A stretch of DNA of 64,000 nt from CADEED01 sp035761265 (lineage in GTDB: Bacteria; Pseudomonadota; Gammaproteobacteria; Steroidobacterales; Steroidobacteraceae): positions 6,249 to 70,248 of the forward strand of contig DASTRL010000302.1 of the NCBI GenBank assembly GCA_035761265.1, written 5' to 3'. The position numbers and the translations under genes are program-made. Below the pieces are notes generated by a model. It searched no databases. It saw only the letters and a list, made by a program, of their open reading frames with translations, and was not told the DNA's origin. Position 1 is the first letter of the stretch, and each line of letters starts with the position of its first letter. Shown here piece after piece: positions 55,745-64,000 of this stretch.

Positions 55745-56262
55745 TTCTGCTCCTGTGCTCCCGGCGCCGGCGCATTGCTCTTCTGGTCGTCGTTGCCCTT
55801 GCTCGCCATGTTGGCGAAGAACTTGTTCACCAGGCTCTCGAGCACGATCGCCGACTGCGTGAATTCGATTTGACCGCCATCCCTGAGGAAGGTTTCAGAG
55901 CCGCCCGGGCCGATGCCGATGTACTTGCCGCCGAGCAGGCCGGCAGTCTGGATGCTCGCATCGCTGTCTTCCGGGATCTGCGAGTACTGCTTCTCGATAC
56001 TCAGGGTGACAGCCGCCTTGAAGTCCTGCGGATCGAACCGGATGGACTCCACGCGCCCGATGGTGACGCCCGCCATGGTCACCGGGGAACCGGCCTTGAG
56101 GTCGCCGACGTTGTCGAATTTGGCCGTCACCGTGTAGGTGGGTGGCCCGCCGCCCAGCTTGAGCGAAGTGCCCGGCAGCTGCGTGGTGAGGAAGGCCAGC
56201 GCCGCGAAGCCCAGCAGGACGAACAGGCCGGTGCCGATCTCGAGGGAACGCGTGTTTTTCAT
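55741..56262 (-). CDS. mlaD: MlaD MCE-domain protein
   Basis: MlaD anchors the lipid-binding ring of the transporter. The 173-residue protein has one N-terminal membrane helix (GTGLFVLLGFAALAFLTTQL) and one MCE domain: YTVTAKFDNVGDLKAGSPVTMAGVTIGRVESI with SDASIQTAGLLGGKYIGIGPGG. The tail after residue 150 is polar. It lies between mlaE and mlaC. Confidence 0.96.
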   Translation of the reverse strand: MKNTRSLEIGTGLFVLLGFAALAFLTTQLPGTSLKLGGGPPTYTVTAKFDNVGDLKAGSPVTMAGVTIGRVESIRFDPQDFKAAVTLSIEKQYSQIPEDSDASIQTAGLLGGKYIGIGPGGSETFLRDGGQIEFTQSAIVLESLVNKFFANMASKGNDDQKSNAPAPGAQEQK

Positions 56263-56273
56263 GGCGGTACCAA

Positions 56274-57044
56274 TTACTTCGTTGTTAGGAACGCGGCGGT
56301 CAGCAGGTAGTTCAGCAGCAGCACGAGAACCGAGGAAATCACCACGGTGCGCGTCGTGGCGAGCCCCACGCCCTCGGGCGTCGGATCGGCGTGATAGCCC
56401 TCGTACACCGCCACGAGGCTGACGGCGACGCCGAATACCAGGCTCTTGACCACGCCTTCCCAGACATCGTGCAGGTCGACGGCGTTCTGTGTCTGCGACC
56501 AGTACGCACCGGCGTCGACACCCATCTGCTGCACGCCGATGAGCTGTGCGCCGTACAGCGCGATCAACGTGAAAGTGGCGGCGAGCAACGGCATGGCGAT
56601 GAAGCCGCCGAGGAAGCGCGGCACCACGACGTAGCGCACCGGGTCCACGGCCATCATCTGCATGGCCGTGAGCTGCTCGGTGGACTTCATGAGGCCGATT
56701 TCCGAGGTGAGCGAGGTGCCGGCACGCCCGGCGAACAGCAGCGCGGTCAGCACCGGGCCCAGCACCTTGAGATTGCCGAGGGCCGCGAGCACGCCGACGT
56801 AGTCTTCCGAGCCGAAGCGCTGGAACACGTCGAAGCCTAACAACCCGAGCACCATGCCGACGAACATGCCCGAGAGCATGATGATGACCAGGGAACGCGC
56901 TCCGGCGTTGTAGATCTGCCGCACGATGAGCCCGGGACGCGCGAGCGAGGGCCAGATGCGCGCCAGCACCTGCAGCAGGAACAACGTCATCGAACCGACG
57001 CGTCTGACGGCCATGACGGGCAGCGAGTCGCCGGCGCGGGTCAT
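56274..57044 (-). CDS. mlaE: MlaE ABC transporter permease
   Basis: MlaE is the membrane permease of the phospholipid transporter. The 256-residue protein has the family motifs LVIIMLSGMFVGMVLGLLGF, GPVLTALLFAGRAGTSLTSEIGLMK and TEQLTAMQMMAVDPVRYVVVPRFLGGFIAMPLL, with about six membrane segments. Its ATG at 57044 overlaps the mlaF stop (ATGA). Confidence 0.96.
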   Translation of the reverse strand: MTRAGDSLPVMAVRRVGSMTLFLLQVLARIWPSLARPGLIVRQIYNAGARSLVIIMLSGMFVGMVLGLLGFDVFQRFGSEDYVGVLAALGNLKVLGPVLTALLFAGRAGTSLTSEIGLMKSTEQLTAMQMMAVDPVRYVVVPRFLGGFIAMPLLAATFTLIALYGAQLIGVQQMGVDAGAYWSQTQNAVDLHDVWEGVVKSLVFGVAVSLVAVYEGYHADPTPEGVGLATTRTVVISSVLVLLLNYLLTAAFLTTK

Positions 57045-57895
57045 GATCTCCCCGCCTCGTCCAGCAATTCGGCACCGTAGTCGCGTGCGGGATAGTGAAA
57101 CGGCACGGGACCGTCCGCCTGTCCGCCCATGAACTGCCGCACCTCCGGGACCTCGCTGCGGTTCAGCTCTTCGGGAGTCCCCGAGGCGACGACCTTGCCG
57201 CCCGAAAGCAGGAAGCTGTCGTGCGCGATCGAGCCGAGCTCGTGAACGTCGTGGGACACCACGATGCTGGTGATGCCCAGCGCCTCGTTCATCTGCTTGA
57301 TCAGGCGGCAGATCACGCCCATCGAGATCGGGTCGAGGCCGACGAAAGGCTCATCGTAGATCAGGATCTCGGGGTCCATGACGATGGCGCGGGCCAGGGC
57401 CACGCGCCGCGCCATGCCGCCCGACAACTCCGACGGCATCAGTCGCGCGGCGCCGCGCAGCCCGACGGCGTGCAGCTTGGTCAGCACCAGCTGGCGGATA
57501 AGGGACTCCGGCAGATCGGTGTGCGCGCGCAGCGGAAACGCCACGTTCTCGTAGACGTCGAGGTCGGTGAGCAGCGCGCCATTCTGGAAGAGCATGCCCA
57601 TGCGCTGTCGCAGGGCGAAGAGTTCGGCCGTGGACATGCTCGCCACTTCGCGCCCGAACACGCGCACGCTGCCGCGCTCGGCGTACGACTGCCCCGTGAT
57701 GAGTCTCAGCAGCGTGGTCTTGCCCGTGCCCGACGGGCCCATGAATGCCGTGATGCGGCCGCGCCGCGCCGTGATATCGAGACCATCGAAGATCGTGCGG
57801 CCGCCAATGGCGTAGCGCACATCGTGGACCTCAATAACGGCATCGCCGGCTTGCGCCGGCGATCCGTTCGAAATCGAAGCCTGTGCTTCTCTCAA
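57041..57895 (-). CDS. mlaF: MlaF ABC transporter ATPase
   Basis: MlaF powers the lipid transporter. The 284-residue ATPase has Walker A GPSGTGKTT, the signature LSGGMARRVALARA, Walker B LIYDEPFVGLD and the switch SHDVHEL. The first in-frame start is TTG 57895, with AAGGG upstream; the initial 20 residues are poorly conserved, so the true start could lie inside. It begins the mla operon and diverges from the suf operon, with 135 bases between them. Confidence 0.94.
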   Translation of the reverse strand: MREAQASISNGSPAQAGDAVIEVHDVRYAIGGRTIFDGLDITARRGRITAFMGPSGTGKTTLLRLITGQSYAERGSVRVFGREVASMSTAELFALRQRMGMLFQNGALLTDLDVYENVAFPLRAHTDLPESLIRQLVLTKLHAVGLRGAARLMPSELSGGMARRVALARAIVMDPEILIYDEPFVGLDPISMGVICRLIKQMNEALGITSIVVSHDVHELGSIAHDSFLLSGGKVVASGTPEELNRSEVPEVRQFMGGQADGPVPFHYPARDYGAELLDEAGRS

Positions 57896-57969
57896 GCGGC
57901 GTATCCCTTGAAGTCCAATGGCTTAGAAGGCGGCGAAGGATAGCAAATGGCATCACCCGCGGCTTTCTG

Positions 57970-57984
57970 ACGGATTGAATCCGT
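57970..57984 (+). promoter_or_regulatory. Palindrome between -35 and -10 of the suf operon (candidate operator)
   Basis: ACGGATT-G-AATCCGT is a perfect seven-base inverted repeat with a single central base. It lies just upstream of a TAAAAT box (57987-57992) and just downstream of a weak -35 TTTCTG (57964-57969), so it fills the 17-base spacer. A regulator bound here would block the promoter. The first gene of the operon encodes an Rrf2-family iron-sulfur regulator, the most likely protein to bind it. The palindrome does not match the E. coli IscR consensus. Confidence 0.6.
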
Positions 57985-58030
57985 ACTAAAATGGTCCCAC
58001 TTAACATCGGCCTCCCGCGAGGCGACCACC

Positions 58031-58486
58031 ATGCTCCGTATCGGCAAGCTCACGGATTACGCGACCGTCATCCTGGCGACTCTCGCCAGCGAGCGCTCGC
58101 GCCTGCTGAATGCCAGCACCCTCGCCGAACGCACGCACATCGCGCCGCCGACGGTGGCCAAGCTGCTGAAGCAATTGCAGCGTGCCGGCCTGGTGAATTC
58201 CACGCGCGGCACGCGTGGCGGCTATCAGCTATCCCGCTCGCCCGACGCCATCAGTGCCGCGGCCATCCTCGACGCCCTGGAAGGACCGGTCGCGCTCACG
58301 GATTGTTCCGCCGGCAGCGGAAATTGTTGCCTCGAGCACAGCTGCACGGTCAGCCGCACCTGGCAACGGGTGAGCGGCGCCATCCGCCGGTCGCTGAGCG
58401 AGATAAGCCTGGCACAACTCGCCGGACTCGACGCGCGCACGACCACCATTCCGATCGAGCGCGAGCTCAAACATTTCGCGCGTTGA
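58031..58486 (+). CDS. Rrf2-family SUF operon regulator
   Basis: This 151-residue protein has the Rrf2 winged helix (MLRIGKLTDYATVILATLA, TLAERTHIAPPTVAKLLKQLQRAGLVNSTRGTRGGYQL) and three cysteines in DCSAGSGNCCLEHSC that can hold a [2Fe-2S] cluster, as in IscR. Such regulators sense cluster demand and control suf genes. GAGGCGA precedes the ATG. sufB begins one base after its stop. The promoter has a palindrome in the spacer. Confidence 0.92.
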   Translation: MLRIGKLTDYATVILATLASERSRLLNASTLAERTHIAPPTVAKLLKQLQRAGLVNSTRGTRGGYQLSRSPDAISAAAILDALEGPVALTDCSAGSGNCCLEHSCTVSRTWQRVSGAIRRSLSEISLAQLAGLDARTTTIPIERELKHFAR

Positions 58487-58487
58487 C

Positions 58488-60682
<2,195 letters not shown>

Positions 60683-60686
60683 GCCC

Positions 60687-61892
60687 GTGATCTTGTTGCC
60701 GACCAATCGAGACGAGAACTGGCGCTACGCCAACCTGCGGCCGCTGGCCAAGGCGCGGCCCGAGGCCGCGCCGCCCCTGGACGATTCCTCCATCGAGCTG
60801 CCGGCGCCACTGCCCGGCTACGAGCGCTGGGTATTCGTGGATGGCCACTTCCAGCGGAAGCTGTCTTCCCCGGCGAGCGGCAGTTGCGCGACGCTGTTGA
60901 ACGCGCGCGATGCCGGCGCAGCGTTCGATGAGATCCTGGATGCGGAAATCGCCACCGGGGGCGTGGACTTCGCCCTGGCACGCGTGAATGGCGCGCGCGG
61001 GGACAGCGTATTGCACGTCGCGCCGCCGGACGGCGCCGAAGCATCGATCGAGATCACCTTTCTCGCCAGCGCCGCCGCGCCCGCGGGCACGTCCTATCCA
61101 CGCGTGCAGGTACATGCCGGCCGGGGTGCCAGGTTGCGCATCGTCGAGCGCCACCTGAGCGCCGCCGCGGCGGACTCGGTGGTCAATTCGGCGTTCGACG
61201 TGGCGCTGCGTTCCGATGCGATGCTGGATCACTGCCGCCTCCAGGCCTGCAACGACACCGCCGGCAGCTTCGACACACTGATCGCGCATGTCGGGGAGCG
61301 CGCCAGCTACCGCCTGCGCAGCGTGGCGCTCGGCGGCCTCGCCTCCCGCTCCACGCTGCTCGTCAGGCTCGCAGGACGCGGCGCCCGCTGCGAGTACACG
61401 GCGGCCAGCGTCGCCAATGGCAACCAGTCCCACGACGTGTTCGCCGAGATCGAGCACGCGGCGCCGGAGACCGTCACTCGCGAGCTGTACCGCGGCATCG
61501 CCACCGGGCGGGGCAAACTGGGCTTCAACGGCAAGATGGTCGTCCGGGATTCCGCGCCGGGAGCTGACTGCGAGCAGTCGCTCAGGACTTTGCTCACGGG
61601 CGCCGGCGCAGAAGCGGCGGTACGCCCGCAACTCGAGATCTACACGGACCGCGTTCGCGCCATCCACGGCGCCACCACCGGCAAACTGGACGAACAGATG
61701 CTTTTCTACCTGTTGTCGCGTGGCCTGGATCGGCGCGATGCCCAGGCGCTGCTGCAGTGGGCATTCATCGAAGATGCGGTGTCGCGCGTCGATTGCAGCG
61801 GGTTGCGCCAGCAGATCGAGGCGCTGGTCGCGGCGCGGCTGCACGAAGTCTCGGCGCTCGGCGACGTGCGCGGCCCGCAGGGTGCGGCGTGA
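60687..61892 (+). CDS. sufD: Fe-S assembly protein SufD
   Basis: SufD is the partner of SufB and takes part in iron acquisition. The 401-residue protein opens with DENWRYANLRPLAK and has the family beta-helix with LQACNDTAGSFDTLIAHVGERASYRLRSV and YRGIATGRGKLGFNGKMVV, then PQLEIYTDRVRAIHGATTGKLDEQMLFYLLSRGL. The start is GTG 60687. The GTGA at its stop overlaps the sufS start. Confidence 0.95.
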   Translation: MILLPTNRDENWRYANLRPLAKARPEAAPPLDDSSIELPAPLPGYERWVFVDGHFQRKLSSPASGSCATLLNARDAGAAFDEILDAEIATGGVDFALARVNGARGDSVLHVAPPDGAEASIEITFLASAAAPAGTSYPRVQVHAGRGARLRIVERHLSAAAADSVVNSAFDVALRSDAMLDHCRLQACNDTAGSFDTLIAHVGERASYRLRSVALGGLASRSTLLVRLAGRGARCEYTAASVANGNQSHDVFAEIEHAAPETVTRELYRGIATGRGKLGFNGKMVVRDSAPGADCEQSLRTLLTGAGAEAAVRPQLEIYTDRVRAIHGATTGKLDEQMLFYLLSRGLDRRDAQALLQWAFIEDAVSRVDCSGLRQQIEALVAARLHEVSALGDVRGPQGAA

Positions 61893-63133
61893 GCGCCAAT
61901 CCAAAGCCCGTCGGCCGCTACGACGTGGAACGCGTGTGGCGTGATTTTCCGATCCTCGCGCGGCAGGTGCACGGCAAGCCGCTGGCATTCCTCGACAGCG
62001 CGGCTTCGGCGCAGCGCCCGCTCGCCGTGATCGAGGCCGTGGATGCCTACGAGCGCCTGCATCACGCCAATGTGCATCGCGGCGTGCACCAGCTCAGCCA
62101 GGAAGCCACGCAGATGTTCGAGCACGCGCGCGAAAGCGTGCGGCGCTTCGTGAACGCCGCCTCCACGCGCGAAGTCATCTTCACGCGCGGCACCACGGAG
62201 TCCATCAACCTGGTCGCGCAGTCCTTTGCACGGTCGCGCCTGCGCCCGGGCGACGAAGTCCTGCTCACCGCGCTCGAGCACCACGCCAACATCGTGCCGT
62301 GGCAGCTGGTGGCCGAGCAGACCGGCGCCGTCATCAAGGTGGTTCCGATGGACCGGCGCGGGGTGGTCGACCCGGCGGATGTCGAGAAATACCTGGGCGA
62401 GCGCACGCGCATCGTGGCGTGCGCCCACGTCTCGAATGCGCTCGGCACCGTGCTGCCGGTACGCGAGATCACGCGGCTCGCGCATGCGCGCGGCGCGGTG
62501 GTGCTCATCGATGGCGCGCAGGCCGTGCCGCACCAGCGCGTCGACCTGGCGAAGCTCGACTGTGACTTCTACGCCTTCTCCGGGCACAAGATGTACGCGC
62601 CCACGGGCATCGGCGTACTCGTCGGTCGCGAATCGCTGCTCGCGGCCATGCCGCCCTGGCAGGGAGGCGGCGACATGATCCTCACCGTGAGTTTCGAGAA
62701 GACCACGTACAACGAGCTGCCGTTCAAGTTCGAGGCCGGCACGCCGAACATCTCGGGTGCCGTCGGCCTCGCGGCTGCGATCGACTACATCGGCTCGCTG
62801 GGCATCGAGAACATCCACGCGCACGAGCAGCGCCTGCTGCAGATCGCGACCGAGAAATTGTCGCGGGTGCCGGGACTCACCATCATCGGCACCGCGCCGG
62901 AAAAGGCCGCGGTGATTTCCTTCACCGTGGAAGGAATCCATCCGCACGATCTCGGCACGATCCTCGACGCGGAAGGCGTGGCGGTGCGTACCGGCCATCA
63001 CTGCGCGATGCCGGTCATGGATTTCTTCGGCGTTCCCGCCACCGCTCGCGCCTCGTTCGGCTGCTATTCGCGCGAGACCGACGTCGACGCTCTGGTGCAC
63101 GCGCTGGGCAAGGCGCGCGAGGTGTTCGCTTGA
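61889..63133 (+). CDS. sufS: Cysteine desulfurase SufS
   Basis: SufS takes sulfur from cysteine for cluster assembly. The 414-residue fold-type I PLP enzyme has the PLP Lys234 in FSGHKMYAPTG, the catalytic Cys372 in RTGHHCAMPVMDFFG and the typical FLDSAASAQRP, THQLS-like and EHHANIVPWQ segments. The start is GTG 61889. The sufU start overlaps its stop as TGATG. Confidence 0.96.
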   Translation: MSANPKPVGRYDVERVWRDFPILARQVHGKPLAFLDSAASAQRPLAVIEAVDAYERLHHANVHRGVHQLSQEATQMFEHARESVRRFVNAASTREVIFTRGTTESINLVAQSFARSRLRPGDEVLLTALEHHANIVPWQLVAEQTGAVIKVVPMDRRGVVDPADVEKYLGERTRIVACAHVSNALGTVLPVREITRLAHARGAVVLIDGAQAVPHQRVDLAKLDCDFYAFSGHKMYAPTGIGVLVGRESLLAAMPPWQGGGDMILTVSFEKTTYNELPFKFEAGTPNISGAVGLAAAIDYIGSLGIENIHAHEQRLLQIATEKLSRVPGLTIIGTAPEKAAVISFTVEGIHPHDLGTILDAEGVAVRTGHHCAMPVMDFFGVPATARASFGCYSRETDVDALVHALGKAREVFA

Positions 63134-63576
63134 TGGACCTCAAGGACCTGTATCGCGAGGTCATCCTCGACCACAACAGGAGCCCGCGGCTGTTCGGCAG
63201 GCTGGACCCGGCGGATACAGCCGCCGATGGCCACAATCCACTGTGTGGCGACCGGCTGCACATCACCGTGCGACTGGACGGCGATCGCGTGTCGGACCTG
63301 CGATTCGAGGGCAAGGGCTGCGCCATCTCGGTGGCGTCGGCCTCGCTGATGTGCGAAGCGGTCAAGGGCAGGAGCCGTGCCGACATCGCGCGCCTGTTCG
63401 GAGAAATCCATGAGGTGCTCACGCATCACGACGCGCCCGTTCCGGAGGATCTCGGCAAGCTCGCCGCGCTCTCGGGTGTGCGGGAGTTTCCGGTGCGGGT
63501 GAAGTGCGCCAGCCTGTGCTGGCACACGCTCAATGCCGCGCTCGACCGCAGCACGACCCCGGTCAAGACCGAGTAG
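63133..63576 (+). CDS. sufU: SufU sulfur acceptor / scaffold
   Basis: SufU accepts sulfur from SufS. The 147-residue protein has the three conserved cysteines: C38 in NPLCGDRL, C63 in GKGCAISVASAS and C125 in RVKCASLCW. The loop between the second and third (SRADIARLFGEIHEVLTHHD and on) is longer than in IscU, as expected for SufU. Its partner SufS is adjacent. A TAG stop and a ten-base gap precede the next gene. Confidence 0.94.
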   Translation: MDLKDLYREVILDHNRSPRLFGRLDPADTAADGHNPLCGDRLHITVRLDGDRVSDLRFEGKGCAISVASASLMCEAVKGRSRADIARLFGEIHEVLTHHDAPVPEDLGKLAALSGVREFPVRVKCASLCWHTLNAALDRSTTPVKTE

Positions 63577-63585
63577 ATCCTGCAC

Positions 63586-64000
63586 ATGCGCACCCACGAC
63601 AACGAACCCTTCGTGCTGCAACGCGACGTCAAGGCGGTCATGGTGCCGGCCGGTCTGGAGATCGAGCTCAAGGCAGGACAATCAGGCTTCATCACGCAGG
63701 CCCTGGGCGGCAGCTTCACGCTGTACATGGAAGGCAATCTCTTCCGCCTGCCGGGCACCGAAGCCGACGCCATCGGCAAGGAAGTGGTCAAACCGCCAGA
63801 ACTGCCGCCGAATTCGACAGAAGATGACGTGCTGGCGCTGGCCTGGGAACAGCTGCGAACCTGCTACGACCCCGAGATTCCGATCAACATTGTGGACCTG
63901 GGTCTCATCTACGAGTGTACGGTCGGCGTGCAGGCTGACGGACAGCGCGTCATCAATGTCAGGCTGACGCTGACCGCACCTGGATGCGGAATGGGTGACG
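63586..64000 (+). CDS. sufT: SufT (DUF59/MIP18 Fe-S assembly), cut by window edge
   Basis: SufT supports maturation of Fe-S proteins. The visible 138 residues contain an N-terminal domain (QRDVKAVMVPAGLEIELKAGQSGFITQALGGSFTLYMEG) and most of the DUF59 domain: YDPEIPINIVDLGLIYECTV and VRLTLTAPGCGMGD, with the key Cys. The coding region runs off the window. The suf run therefore continues beyond 64000. Confidence 0.93.
   Translation, partial: MRTHDNEPFVLQRDVKAVMVPAGLEIELKAGQSGFITQALGGSFTLYMEGNLFRLPGTEADAIGKEVVKPPELPPNSTEDDVLALAWEQLRTCYDPEIPINIVDLGLIYECTVGVQADGQRVINVRLTLTAPGCGMGD

Overview
The window is ordinary chromosomal DNA from a high-GC Gram-negative bacterium, almost certainly a gammaproteobacterium from one of its deeper, high-GC branches (Xanthomonadales, Nevskiales or Steroidobacterales type). 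I infer this from gene content and order. Neighbourhoods match Escherichia coli (rlmE-ftsH, carA-carB-greA, fur next to recN and bamE, ratA-rnfH-smpB-ssrA, tRNA-Ser-ffs-dnaX-ybaB-recR, dapA-gcvR-bcp, orn-rsgA). Others are typical of deeper branches (hrcA-grpE-dnaK-dnaJ, and sufBCDSUT behind an Rrf2 regulator). I see no insertion sequence, phage gene, integrase or CRISPR array. No gap between genes exceeds about 250 bases.

Layout. 1-1708: end of ftsH, rlmE and divergent yhbY. 1810-5559: a membrane-bound GGDEF-EAL protein and a secreted DUF1080 protein. 5588-11556: greA, carB, carA and dapB, all on the minus strand. 11629-15135: an oxidoreductase, glpK and a PAP2 phosphatase. 14856-18179: a tightly overlapped mipA-DUF3019-response regulator-sensor kinase operon. 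18319-23671: a small secreted protein, then the heat-shock genes dnaJ, dnaK, grpE and hrcA (minus strand). 23791-29042: nadK, recN, fur, bamE, rnfH, ratA, smpB and tmRNA. 29099-33401: an EF-hand protein, N-carbamoylputrescine amidase, an FAD-linked oxidase, a FrnE-like protein and a Gfo/Idh dehydrogenase. 33450-39279: small membrane or unknown proteins, the Prc protease, a coiled-coil protein, a DUF1249 protein and an XRE regulator paired with a membrane protein. 39362-44628: a threonine-dehydratase-like enzyme, orn, rsgA, recR, ybaB, dnaX, 4.5S RNA and tRNA-Ser. 44704-51081: a BamC-like lipoprotein, dapA, gcvR, bcp, a PIN-PhoH ATPase, bepA and mlaA. 51112-54655: a sugar-acid catabolic cassette. 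54715-57895: mlaB, C, D, E and F. 58031-64000: the suf iron-sulfur operon, cut off inside sufT.

How the genes work together. Envelope upkeep is the strongest theme. It includes the Mla lipid-transport system (mlaA apart from mlaFEDCB), the Bam factors BamE and BamC-like, the quality-control proteases BepA, Prc and FtsH, and an envelope-type two-component operon. The suf genes form one translationally coupled operon in which nearly every start overlaps the previous stop. Two promoters resembling the heat-shock sigma-32 consensus precede grpE and dnaK. Palindromes that could be operators sit in the promoter regions of the suf operon and of the XRE/membrane pair. Several genes (yhbY, bamE, ratA, smpB, DUF1249, gcvR, mlaA) have a -10-like box only 6 to 9 bases before the start codon and no Shine-Dalgarno sequence, which suggests that leaderless messages are common. 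The best candidates for undescribed biology are the mipA-DUF3019-rstA/rstB-like operon, the XRE/membrane pair with its inverted repeat, the EF-hand protein overlapping the amidase gene, and the UxaA-FAH-FMN oxidase cassette.
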